In this document: positions 50,906-57,961 of the stretch, piece after piece
Position numbering within the stretch: position 1 is the first letter of the stretch
Layout: every line of letters starts with the position of its first letter
Assembly (NCBI GenBank): GCA_902492235.1
Contig: CABUKS010000005.1
Coordinates: 1-64,000, forward strand
Length of the DNA stretch: 64,000 nt
Reading direction: 5' to 3'
From: an uncultured Collinsella sp.
GTDB taxonomy: Bacteria; Actinomycetota; Coriobacteriia; Coriobacteriales; Coriobacteriaceae
Made by a program: the position numbers and the translations under genes
Notes under the pieces: model-generated
What the model saw: only the letters and a program-made list of their open reading frames with translations
Told to the model about the DNA's origin: nothing
Databases searched by the model: none

Positions 50906-51120
50906 TTACGGCGTTTTACCAAACGCCGTAACTGCTCGACGCTGCGCGGGCCGCATTTGGACAATCTGACGTTCAACTTCAAGGGCGCGACCAGAAGGTC
51001 AGCGCCCTTTCGTTTCACGTCACCTTGTCTCAAATGCGACCCGCTCGCTGTCCGTTCTCTACCTGCGGCGTCGTCTTGCTCCGAATGCGGCTCGCTCGCT
51101 GTCGTTGCCGAAACATCGGC
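50905..51120 (+). ncRNA. Structured element A after pyrE (hairpin plus long stem enclosing a GACCAGAAGGTC hairpin)
   Basis: Three helices can be drawn. Hairpin 1: GTTACGGCGTTT (50905-50916) with AAACGCCGTAAC (50921-50932). Outer stem: 50946-50964 with 51025-51044, 18 of 19 pairs with one bulged T. Inner hairpin: AAGGGCGC (50981-50988) with GCGCCCTT (51002-51009), extended by GACC-AGAA-GGTC. The same three helices occur at 54348-54488 with different stem sequences. It lies at the end of the pyrE transcript and probably contains the terminator; a wider regulatory RNA role is possible. A direct repeat around GAATGCGGCTCGCTCGCTGTC extends it to 51110. Confidence 0.6.
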
Positions 51121-51129
51121 GTTGCCGGA

Positions 51130-51160
51130 CTAGTCATTGGGGACGTTCATAAATGACTAC
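51130..51160. repeat. TAGTCATTGGGGACGTTCATAAATGACTA repeat unit
   Basis: A complete copy of the dispersed unit whose ends are complementary (AGTCATT and AATGACT). It follows structured element A, just as a copy at 54534-54563 follows element B. Confidence 0.75.
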
Positions 51161-51168
51161 TCAGGAAT

Positions 51169-51232
51169 GAGCGTGGATAATCTCCCGTTTTTGGCCTGTG
51201 TGCAGGCTCAAAGTGGGAGATTATCCACGCTC
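51169..51232. repeat. Hairpin element, copy 1, downstream of the Fic gene
   Basis: GAGCGTGGATAATCTCCC (51169-51186) and its exact complement (51215-51232) with 28 bases between, which contain a nested GCCTG/CAGGC. It lies 27 bases past the Fic stop codon. A second copy in the same orientation lies upstream of the Fic gene. Confidence 0.8.
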
Positions 51233-51258
51233 GCTTTAATTTGCCTGGGTTGCGATGC

Positions 51259-52431
51259 CTATCTAATCGGCTCGGCGTCTTCCCTGAGAATCGAAAGATA
51301 CTCTTCATACCCGTACTGCCGGTATCTCTGTCTTGACTCGTCGAGCGGACGGAGGATACCCAATTCTTCAAATGATTTGACGAGCGAGCTCGCGGTACTC
51401 CTGCCGATATCGAGTTGGGCAGCGATGAATGCGGTGTCGACGATGGGGTGCTCTTCAAGAATGCCCAACAGCCTTTGCCCGTTTGCAGCAGTCCTTCCGA
51501 GATTTTCGGTAATGGTTGCTGTGGAACGGTTATGGAGGTCAACAAGGTTTTTTAAAGACCCTACCGAGTCCTTCGCACTTTCGAGAAGACTGTTGCAGAA
51601 AAACTCTATCCATTCCTCGTAAGTGCCTCTCTCCCTTACGGATGTGAGTTGCCGGTAGTACTCGCTTCGATTTTTCTTGAACTGGAACGATGGATAGAAC
51701 AAGCAAGAATGAAGAACGCCATCATTGATGAGCATAAGTGTAATGAGAAGCCTGCCCAGGCGACCGTTTCCGTCTAGGAATGGATGGGCAGTTTCAAATT
51801 GGTAATGGACGAGCGCCGCCCGCACAATCGGATCCATTTCGACTTGAGGCTCATTGATAAAGCGTTCGAGGTCCTGGAGCGTGTTACTCAAATCTTCAAT
51901 GTTTGGAGGGACAAACGATGCGGTTGCAATGGTGCAGCCTGAGGGGCCAATCCAGTTTTGTGAGGAGCGCAGCTCGCCTGGATTCTTCTCCGTTCCGCGC
52001 ACTCCGTCCAGCAGGACCGCATGAACTTGCCTAAGAAGTCTCGTGCACAAGGGCATCTTTTTGAGCAGTTCTACGCCGCGGTCGACAGCACGGACGTAAT
52101 TCACGACGTCTGCGACATCTTTATGATGGAGTTGTGTTTGCGATGGACTAAGTAGGTCGTCAAACGTGCACTGGGTTCCCTCAATTTGCGAAGAAAGGAG
52201 TGCTTCTTTGCGCACGTACATTGTCAGATACATATCGGCGTTGGGAACAAAGTAGAGCATGCCTTCAAGCTCTCCAAGCTTTCGTGAGCATGCGGAAAGC
52301 GTGCGATAGGTTTCCTCGGTGAGGTTTAGCTGCCTCAATGATTGCAAAGGCGTTGGAAAAAACGAATAGTAAGCCAATTTCCCCGATAGATTATTGCGGA
52401 GCGTTCCCTGGCCGTTCTCCTCGATTTGCAT
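51259..52431 (-). CDS. Fic-family protein (probable AMP transferase), class with N-terminal inhibitory motif
   Basis: 390 residues. The Fic active motif HPFLDGNGRLGR lies near 212-223 (catalytic His), and the inhibitory motif with the S/TxxxE form appears as SSQIEG near 80, N-terminal to the Fic core. Such proteins move AMP onto target proteins when the inhibitory Glu is displaced. A winged-helix segment (about 325-375, AAQLDIGRSTASSLVKSFEELG) suggests DNA binding and self-regulation. ATG 52431 is chosen because GGAGG stands 6-7 bases before it; ATG 52443 has no such site. Base composition is clearly more AT-rich than its neighbours, and the gene sits between two hairpin copies, so recent gain is likely. 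Confidence 0.9.
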   Translation of the reverse strand: MQIEENGQGTLRNNLSGKLAYYSFFPTPLQSLRQLNLTEETYRTLSACSRKLGELEGMLYFVPNADMYLTMYVRKEALLSSQIEGTQCTFDDLLSPSQTQLHHKDVADVVNYVRAVDRGVELLKKMPLCTRLLRQVHAVLLDGVRGTEKNPGELRSSQNWIGPSGCTIATASFVPPNIEDLSNTLQDLERFINEPQVEMDPIVRAALVHYQFETAHPFLDGNGRLGRLLITLMLINDGVLHSCLFYPSFQFKKNRSEYYRQLTSVRERGTYEEWIEFFCNSLLESAKDSVGSLKNLVDLHNRSTATITENLGRTAANGQRLLGILEEHPIVDTAFIAAQLDIGRSTASSLVKSFEELGILRPLDESRQRYRQYGYEEYLSILREDAEPIR

Positions 52432-52457
52432 CGCGCCCTCCATATCTTTAGTGCCGG

Positions 52458-52501
52458 AAACTCGTTATTAGGCTAATCATATCAATTCTAATAACGAGTT
52501 T
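52458..52501. promoter_or_regulatory. 14-bp operator-like palindrome upstream of the Fic gene
   Basis: AAACTCGTTATTAG (52458-52471) and CTAATAACGAGTTT (52488-52501) are exact complements, 27 bases before the Fic start. Further GTTATTAGG or GTTATTA copies lie at 52514 and 52552. This is the pattern of a multi-site operator in an AT-rich promoter. Confidence 0.55.
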
Positions 52502-52604
52502 AAGGATTAAATAGTTATTAGGATTGATGTAAACAATCTAATGATGAGAAGTCGTTATTACTTGACCATGGAGCTCGGCTTGGTACAAGGGGGTCATCCA
52601 AAAT

Positions 52605-52674
52605 GAACGTGGATAATCTCCCGTTTTTGGCTCGGTGACGGCCTCAAAGTCAAAGTGGGAGATTATCCACGCTC
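52605..52674. repeat. Hairpin element, copy 2, upstream of the Fic gene
   Basis: GAACGTGGATAATCTCCC (52605-52622) and GGGAGATTATCCACGCTC (52657-52674) pair at 17 of 18 positions. The left arm and the following GTTTTTGGC match copy 1 at 51169, as does the right arm with AAAGTGGGAG. Both copies point the same way, about 1.4 kb apart. Confidence 0.8.
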
Positions 52675-52936
52675 GTTAGTTAAGCGTCCGAAAATCCACA
52701 CTCGCCAAACCTACCAAAAAGGGACGGGTTTATTTTGGCACGTTTCGGTCGGTATCAGGAAGTGTCAGGGACGGGGCGGCGGCAGGACTCGAGAGCGAAA
52801 AGAAGTATCGGGTTTGGTGCGCCCGCTTCTGCCCGTCCCGTGCGCGGGCGATACTCGGCTTATCGATCCGCGATGCAAAGGAGACGCTCCATTCCACGAG
52901 CGCTACCGGGAAGGGCTCGCGATTCGAGTCCCCACC
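52675..52936. other. Unexplained, GC-rich region with several long-range pairings
   Basis: No convincing gene. ACCAAAAAGGGACGGGTTTA near 52713 is half of the palindromic repeat at 60822-60903. AGTATCG near 52804 and CGATACT near 52849 are exact complements around CCCGC/GCGGG, GGACTCGA near 52785 pairs with TCGAGTCC near 52924, and GGGACGGG pairs with CCCGTCCC. This could be a structured RNA read in the direction of the EIIA gene, or it could be remains of mobile sequence. Confidence 0.4.
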
Positions 52937-52965
52937 TTAGCATTTGAACCATTTGGCACTATAAT
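52937..52965 (+). promoter_or_regulatory. Promoter of the PTS EIIA gene
   Basis: TTAGCA (52937-52942), a 17-base spacer and a perfect TATAAT (52960-52965), about 50 bases before the start codon. Confidence 0.65.
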
Positions 52966-53014
52966 TACCGTAGGCATGCGCACAACGTTGCGCTTAATCA
53001 AGAGGAGAAAACGT

Positions 53015-53551
53015 ATGGGTCTGTTTGACATGTTCAAGAAGAAGGCTGAGCCCGCGGCTGCCGCTGCTCCGGCCTCCATCTCTGCTTCTGCTGGCGCCGA
53101 CGTGCTGTGCTCGCCCGTCAAGGGCAAGGTCATCAAGATGGCCGACGTGCCCGATCCCGTCTTTGGTGGCGAGGTTCTGGGCAAGGGCTGTGCCGTGTGG
53201 CCCGAGGACGATCTGGTCTACGCTCCCTGCGACGGTAAGGTGACCGTCACCATGGGTCACGCCGTGGGTCTGCAGTCCGATAGTGGCATCGAGGTTCTGG
53301 TGCATGTTGGCGTCGATACCGTCAACATGAACGGCGATGGCTTCGAGGGCTTCGTCAAGGCCGACGACGTTGTGAAGGCTGGCCAGCCCATACTCAAGAT
53401 CGACCGCGCCAAGATCGCCGCTGCCGGTTACAAGGACTGCGTCGTCGTGGCCGTGTCCAACACCGCCGAGTTTGCCGATGTCGAGCTCACCGTCGAGGCA
53501 GAGTCCGCCGTCGCCGCCGGTGACGCCATCGTCAAGGTCGTCCGCAAGTAA
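53015..53551 (+). CDS. crr: PTS glucose-type EIIA protein
   Basis: 178 residues, a free-standing EIIA-Glc domain (about 25-178) after a short alanine-rich linker. The active His pair is visible: GHAVGLQSDSG (His82) and LVHVGVDTV (His97, phosphorylated). It takes phosphate from HPr and gives it to an EIIB domain, or regulates other proteins. No EIIBC gene is adjacent. ATG 53015 has AGAGGAG 7-8 bases upstream; the frame is open further upstream but that part crosses the promoter. A strong terminator follows. Confidence 0.92.
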   Translation: MGLFDMFKKKAEPAAAAAPASISASAGADVLCSPVKGKVIKMADVPDPVFGGEVLGKGCAVWPEDDLVYAPCDGKVTVTMGHAVGLQSDSGIEVLVHVGVDTVNMNGDGFEGFVKADDVVKAGQPILKIDRAKIAAAGYKDCVVVAVSNTAEFADVELTVEAESAVAAGDAIVKVVRK

Positions 53552-53577
53552 ACTGCGGCGTCCAAAGGATGTGCAAG

Positions 53578-53606
53578 GGTGGTCGGGTTTTCCGGCCACC
53601 TTTTTT
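53578..53606 (+). terminator. Strong intrinsic terminator after the EIIA gene
   Basis: GGTGGTCGG (53578-53586) pairs with CCGGCCACC (53592-53600), with one G-U pair, and six T residues follow. Confidence 0.9.
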
Positions 53607-53787
53607 ATTGCACCGTGGGGAAGCGTTTTATTGCACGTTGGGCGGGCTTGCAAACCGTTCGGACGCTAAAACGAACCGACCACGCCTTCGCGTTGCCGAG
53701 GGTGTTCATAAGTGGATAGTATGGGCTTACTTATTACAACGTGTGCCGCGTCCGGGAAGCGCGGTGCCGCTCATTGGGAGGAACAAC

Positions 53788-54345
53788 ATGAAAAAGAAGC
53801 TGCTGCTTGCGCCCCTCATGGCCGTCTTGGTTGCATGCGTGGTCGTGCTTTCCGGCTGTGGAGGTCCTTCGGTTGAGGAGCTCATCACCGAGGATCTTAC
53901 GACGCAGTTTGATGAGGTCAAGAACGGTGGCGACGACTTCCTCTCTGGTCTGGAGGAGGCTTCGGGCGACGAGTTCGAGCAGCTGGGTATCGATCCCAAG
54001 GAGTACGCCAAGACCTATCTTGAGGGCTTTGACTACAAGATCGGCGACGTGACGGTCGACGAGGACAAGGGTGTCGCGACCGCCGAGGTCTCTATTACAT
54101 GCAAATCTATGAACAAGATCGTCGAGGACTTCTCCACCCAGTATCAGGAGAAGGTCGCTGCGCTTGACACGGTTCCTTCCGATGACGAGCTGTACAAGAT
54201 GGCCGGTCAGGTTATGGTCGATGTGACCAAGGCCACCGAGCCCAGGAAGACCACGGTTATCTTCAAGTACACCTGCAACGACGATGGCGAGTGGTCTGCC
54301 GACGACTCCGTCAACTCCGAGATGATGGATGCAATGCTGAGCTAG
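53788..54345 (+). CDS. Lipoprotein of unknown function
   Basis: 185 residues. The signal peptide ends in lipobox LSGC (Cys near residue 23). The mature part is acidic, alpha/beta and soluble-looking, with DVTVDEDKGVATAEVSITCK in the middle; it resembles the small DUF5105-like lipoproteins of Gram-positive bacteria, but I am not certain of the family. GGGAGG stands 6 bases before ATG 53788. The stop codon is directly followed by structured element B. Confidence 0.8.
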   Translation: MKKKLLLAPLMAVLVACVVVLSGCGGPSVEELITEDLTTQFDEVKNGGDDFLSGLEEASGDEFEQLGIDPKEYAKTYLEGFDYKIGDVTVDEDKGVATAEVSITCKSMNKIVEDFSTQYQEKVAALDTVPSDDELYKMAGQVMVDVTKATEPRKTTVIFKYTCNDDGEWSADDSVNSEMMDAMLS

Positions 54346-54347
54346 GG

Positions 54348-54533
54348 GGTTACGCGGCTCTACGAACCGCGTAACCAGTTGACGCTGCGCGCCGCCCAGG
54401 ACGACAATTTGTCATTCAAAAGGCGAGGCATGACCAGAAGGTCTATGCCTCGCCTTTTTCATGCCAACTTGTTCGTCCTGGACGTCGCTCGCTGTCCATC
54501 CTCTACCTGCGTCGTTGCCATGGTGCGGCGCTT
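54348..54533 (+). ncRNA. Structured element B after the lipoprotein gene, paralogue of element A
   Basis: Hairpin 1: GGTTACGCGG (54348-54357) with CCGCGTAACC (54367-54376). Outer stem: 54389-54407 with 54469-54488, one bulge and two mismatches. Inner hairpin: AAAAGGCGAGGCAT (54418-54431) with ATGCCTCGCCTTTT (54445-54458), extended by GACC-AGAA-GGTC and ending in a T-run. The stems differ from element A at most positions yet stay paired, while GACGCTGCGCG, GACAAT, the GACCAGAAGGTC apex and CGCTCGCTGTCC are shared. The inner hairpin is a good terminator. Confidence 0.65.
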
Positions 54534-54591
54534 GTAGTCATTGGGGACGTTCTTAAATGACCAGGCGGCAGTTGGGGACACTCCTTGTGCC
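54534..54591. repeat. TAGTCATTGGGGACGTTC repeat followed by GGCAGTTGGGGACACTCC
   Basis: A full AGTCATT...AATGAC unit (54534-54563) and a second unit, GGCAGTTGGGGACACTCCTTG. The same two units stand together at 45084-45130. Confidence 0.75.
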
Positions 54592-54611
54592 AGCGTTGCA
54601 TCGAGTGCTTG

Positions 54612-54781
54612 GGAAACCGCGACCCGGTTTTTGGCCGAATAGTGGGTCGCATTTTCCGGATGGGGTGGGTTGCGGAAAGTGCGACCCGGAATATTGTTCT
54701 GAAACGGGATGCGGTTTCCCTGATGTGCCTTAAACGGAAAGCGTATCCCATTCCGGAGCTCCAAAACGGGATGCGCTTTCC
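54612..54781. repeat. Second alternating-arm array: six 14-bp arms with 18/16-base spacers
   Basis: Arms at 54612-54625, 54644-54657, 54674-54687, 54706-54719, 54736-54749 and 54768-54781, in strictly alternating orientation. In one direction they read GGAAAnyGyrwCCC, with GGAAA and CCC invariant. Spacers are 18, 16, 18, 16 and 18 bases, so arm starts are 32, 30, 32, 30 and 32 bases apart, about three helical turns. Spacers are not alike. The arm sequence is unrelated to the array at 102-400, but the plan is the same. It lies between a dispersed repeat and the end of gph. Confidence 0.85.
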
Positions 54782-54823
54782 GCGCGGAAGAATTGCCGCA
54801 GCTGCGTTAAGCAGTGTCGCTCG

Positions 54824-55492
54824 TTACTCGCCCAGCACCAGCGCCGCGAGCTCTGCCTGGGTGTCCACCACGTAGTCGGCGCCGGTGGCTTCCAGCTCTG
54901 CGCGGCCGCGGAAACCCCAGCTGACGCCCGCACTCTTAAGGCCGGCGTTGTGGCCGGTCAGGATATCGACATTGGAATCGCCTACGTAGAGCGTGGTCGC
55001 CGGGTCGGCGCCTAGCTCTTCCATCACATGCAGCGTGACGGGTGCTTCGGGCTTGGGCGGAAACGCATCGACACGGCCCTGCACCAGCGCAAAGCGCTCG
55101 GAACCAAAATACTTTTCGATAAGCGGAGCCGCCGAGACGTGGTCCTTGTTAGTGAGCACGGCAAGCTGAACGCCCGCGGCGCGCAAGCGGTCGAGCATCT
55201 CGATCGTGCCGACATAGGGAGCGGTGTGGTCTTCCTTGTGCTCGCCGTAGTAAGCCCTAAACTCGGCAAGCGTCTGCTCAAACATGCGGCCGTCGCCTGC
55301 GTACTCGGCGGGCATAAAGCGCTCAACCAGCTTGAGCATGCCGTTTCCCACCTTGTAGCGGTACTCGTCAACGGCAAACGTGGGCCAGCCGTGCGCCTCG
55401 CAGGTATGGTTGCCGGCGGCCGCCAGGTCCTCGAGCGTGTTGAGAATGGTGCCGTCCAGGTCAAAGATCACATGGGAAAAAGCTGCTGCCAT
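54824..55492 (-). CDS. gph: HAD-family phosphatase, phosphoglycolate phosphatase type
   Basis: 222 residues. HAD motifs: FDLDGTILNT near 9-18 (nucleophile Asp), LTNKD near 113 (motif II), KPEAPV near 146 (motif III Lys) and YVGDSNVDI near 169 (motif IV). The substrate is likely a small phosphate ester such as 2-phosphoglycolate; the exact one cannot be told from sequence. ATG 55492 is chosen because AGGAG stands 6 bases upstream and the HAD fold starts there. It lies downstream of hypE on the same strand. Confidence 0.85.
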   Translation of the reverse strand: MAAAFSHVIFDLDGTILNTLEDLAAAGNHTCEAHGWPTFAVDEYRYKVGNGMLKLVERFMPAEYAGDGRMFEQTLAEFRAYYGEHKEDHTAPYVGTIEMLDRLRAAGVQLAVLTNKDHVSAAPLIEKYFGSERFALVQGRVDAFPPKPEAPVTLHVMEELGADPATTLYVGDSNVDILTGHNAGLKSAGVSWGFRGRAELEATGADYVVDTQAELAALVLGE

Positions 55493-55597
55493 GGGTGCTC
55501 CTGCCGCTTGAGTTGTAAAACGCACCCCATAATACTGGGCATGCGTGCCGGGCATGTTTGGAATCTGAATATCTTTAATAGCCCTGAGCTTTTGTCG

Positions 55598-56632
55598 TTA
55601 GCAAATTCTCGGCAGCTGCTCTCCTACGAGCATGTCGAGGATGCGGGTCGATCCCCAGCCGGTGCGCACGCGCACGGCGGGTCGAGCGCCCTCGGCAAGC
55701 GGCAGGACGCGACCGATGATGGCGGCATTCTCGCCGTAGCGCGCGGCGCGCATGGCCGCCAGCGCGGCATCGGCCTGTTCGGCCGGCACCACGGCGACCA
55801 TCTTGCCCTCGTTTGCTACCTGCAGAACGTCGTAGCCGAGCATCTCGCAGGCGGCCTGCACGTCGGGGCGCACGGGTACGGCGTCCTCGTCGATCTCCAT
55901 GGCAACGCCGCTGGCTTGGGCAAACTCGTTGAGTGTGGATGCCAGGCCGCCGCGCGTGGGGTCGCGGAAGCAGCGGGTGTCGGGGGCGGCGGCGAGCACG
56001 TCGGCAATCAGATGATTGAGCGGCGCAGCGTCGCTTTCGATGTTGCTCGAAAACGCTAGGCCCTCGCGCTGGCTCATGATAGCGATGCCGTGGTCGCCCA
56101 GCGTACCCGAGACCAAGATGACATCGCCGGGCTGGCAGTTTGCACCGCTGAGCGCCACGCCCGCGGGCACCTCGCCCACGCCGGCGGTATTGATGTAGAC
56201 GCCGTCGGCCCCGCCATGCTCGACCACCTTGGTGTCGCCGGTGATAATCTTCACACCTGCCTCATGTGCCGTTTCGGCCATGGTCTGCACAATCTGGCGG
56301 AGCTTATCCATGGGATAGCCCTCTTCGAGGATAAAGCCGCATGAGAGGTAGCGCACGTTAGCGCCCGAGGTCGCGACGTCGTTGACGGTTCCGCACACGG
56401 CGAGGCGGCCGATGTTGCCACCGGGGAAGAACTGCGGCGAGACTACAAAGCTGTCGGTCGACATGGCGATTCGCCCGCTTGCGGGCAGCGCGGCGACACC
56501 GGCATCGTTGCCCGCAAGCAGCTCGGGCGACCCAAAGGCATCCAGAAAGACCTCATCGATAATGCGCTTCATCATTTGACCGCCAGAGCCGTGGCCCAGC
56601 AGGACAGTGCTATCGGTGATGCTATGGGACAT
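55598..56632 (-). CDS. hypE: Hydrogenase maturation protein HypE
   Basis: 344 residues of the PurM/AIR-synthetase fold (LGHGSGGQMMKR near 10, GNDAGVAALP near 33, DPTRGGLASTLNEFA near 215). The C-terminus is the diagnostic PRIC, whose last Cys receives the carbamoyl group from HypF and is dehydrated to thiocyanate, giving the cyanide ligands of the Ni-Fe centre. ATG 56632 begins the conserved region and has GGAG about 9 bases upstream. It is separated from hypD by 213 bases that hold a large hairpin. Confidence 0.94.
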   Translation of the reverse strand: MSHSITDSTVLLGHGSGGQMMKRIIDEVFLDAFGSPELLAGNDAGVAALPASGRIAMSTDSFVVSPQFFPGGNIGRLAVCGTVNDVATSGANVRYLSCGFILEEGYPMDKLRQIVQTMAETAHEAGVKIITGDTKVVEHGGADGVYINTAGVGEVPAGVALSGANCQPGDVILVSGTLGDHGIAIMSQREGLAFSSNIESDAAPLNHLIADVLAAAPDTRCFRDPTRGGLASTLNEFAQASGVAMEIDEDAVPVRPDVQAACEMLGYDVLQVANEGKMVAVVPAEQADAALAAMRAARYGENAAIIGRVLPLAEGARPAVRVRTGWGSTRILDMLVGEQLPRIC

Positions 56633-56704
56633 ATCGAAAACTCCAATCGTGGGTGGAATCGGCAATAGCCGAGTGTGGCAGAATCGATGTTAAGTAAAAG
56701 TCAG

Positions 56705-56807
56705 CGAGCGCCATTCAGACGAAGTGAGTTGCCTTGAAAGAGGAGGCTGCTGGGCTTTTGCCCGCAGCCGACGATTGAAAGGCAAATCGCTCGCCTGAAT
56801 GGTGCGC
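56705..56807. repeat. Large imperfect hairpin between hypD and hypE
   Basis: GCGCCATTCAG near 56708 pairs with CTGAATGGTGCGC at 56795-56807, TTGCCTT with AAGGCAA follows inward, and GGCTGCTGGGC (56745-56755) with GCCCGCAGCC (56760-56769) closes a TTTT loop. The element of about 100 bases interrupts the hyp operon without touching a gene. It looks like a small inserted element or an RNA processing or stability site. Confidence 0.65.
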
Positions 56808-56820
56808 AGCGTCGGCCGGT

Positions 56821-56842
56821 CCGCCGTTCGTTAGAACGGCGG
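56821..56842. terminator. Short hairpin at the end of hypD
   Basis: CCGCCGTT (56821-56828) and AACGGCGG (56835-56842) pair around a 6-base loop, just past the hypD stop on the minus strand. No T-run follows, so it may attenuate rather than end transcription into hypE. Confidence 0.4.
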
Positions 56843-56845
56843 AAT

Positions 56846-57961
56846 CTAATAGTCGCGGTAACGGTAGTACGCCGCGCAGCTGCCTTCGGAGCTCACCATG
56901 CAGGGGCCGACGGGATGTTCGGGCGTACATGCGTGGCCGAACAACGGGCAGCTGCTCGGCGTGATGGCACCGCGCAGCACGTCGCCGCAGCGGCACCCGC
57001 GTGGCTCGACCGTCGGTTCAATGGGCACGTCAAAGCGGGCGCCGGCATCAAAGCGCGCGAATTCGGGTCGGATGGAAAGACCCGAGTTGGCAATCGGTCC
57101 CAGCCCGCGCCACGTGGTGTCGCACGGCTCAAATACCTGCTCGACCAGCTGGCGCGCCACGGGATTGCCGTCTGCATTGACGCCACGGCGGTAGGCGTTG
57201 TCGATCGCCGGCCGGCCCTCGACAATCATCTGGACCAGCATGCAGATGCCCTGCAGAATATCGACCGGCTCAAATCCCGTGACCACGCCGGGGGTCTCGA
57301 ACTCATCGACCAAAAACCCAAAGGGTGCCAGGCCTGTGATGGTAGCGACGTGACCAGGCAGGATAAAGCCGTCGATGGTCGTCTCGGGGTCGTTGGAGAT
57401 CGCGCGCAGAGCCGGCGGCGTGGTCTTGTGAGCACAGTAGACCGAGAAGTTCTGGAGCCCGCGCGCGTCGGCCTCCAGGATGGCGGCGGCAATGGTGGGC
57501 GTTGTGGTCTCAAAGCCGACGCCCATAAAGATAACCGGGCGTTCGGGATTTTGCTCGGCAATGTCGAGTGCGTCGAGCGGAGAGTAAACGATGCGGATGT
57601 CGCGCCCCGCCGCCTTTTGCGCGGCAAGCGAGGTGGACGATCCGGGCACGCGCATCATGTCGCCAAAGGTGGTGATGATGGCGCCGTCCATGTTGGAAAG
57701 CGCGATTGCGTGATCGATGTCACGGTTGGCGGTGACGCAAACGGGGCACCCCGGGCCGCTCAGCAGTTTGAGTCCCGTCGGCATAATGGAGCGAAAGCCA
57801 TAGCGGCCAATGCTCACGGTATGCGTACCGCAGACTTCCATAAGGTTGATGGTGCGGTCGCCGACGAGTTCGCGGATGCGTTCGATGAGCTCGCGGGCCA
57901 GCTTGGAATCGCGAAATACCGAAAAGTCGATACCGGAGCGAGCCGGCTGCGTCGCCGCCAC
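56846..57961 (-). CDS. hypD: Hydrogenase maturation protein HypD
   Basis: 371 residues, with the family's cysteine motifs: MEVCGTHTVSIG near 41-52, GPGCPVCVT near 69-77, and the C-terminal cluster region with RGCRCGDVLRG and CPLFGHACTPEHPVGPCMVS. HypD holds a 4Fe-4S cluster and assembles Fe(CN)2CO together with HypC. The start is GTG 57961, whose G is the last base of the hypC stop codon (TAGTG), so the two are coupled. Confidence 0.95.
   Translation of the reverse strand: MAATQPARSGIDFSVFRDSKLARELIERIRELVGDRTINLMEVCGTHTVSIGRYGFRSIMPTGLKLLSGPGCPVCVTANRDIDHAIALSNMDGAIITTFGDMMRVPGSSTSLAAQKAAGRDIRIVYSPLDALDIAEQNPERPVIFMGVGFETTTPTIAAAILEADARGLQNFSVYCAHKTTPPALRAISNDPETTIDGFILPGHVATITGLAPFGFLVDEFETPGVVTGFEPVDILQGICMLVQMIVEGRPAIDNAYRRGVNADGNPVARQLVEQVFEPCDTTWRGLGPIANSGLSIRPEFARFDAGARFDVPIEPTVEPRGCRCGDVLRGAITPSSCPLFGHACTPEHPVGPCMVSSEGSCAAYYRYRDY

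Noticed and set aside
51259..52431. Fic toxin-antitoxin pair
   Set aside because: No small antitoxin gene lies beside it, and the inhibitory motif is inside the protein itself.
52905..52945. tRNA gene 3' end (GATTCGAGTCCCCACC)
   Set aside because: The T-loop pairing is not right and no anticodon arm, D-arm or acceptor complement lies upstream.
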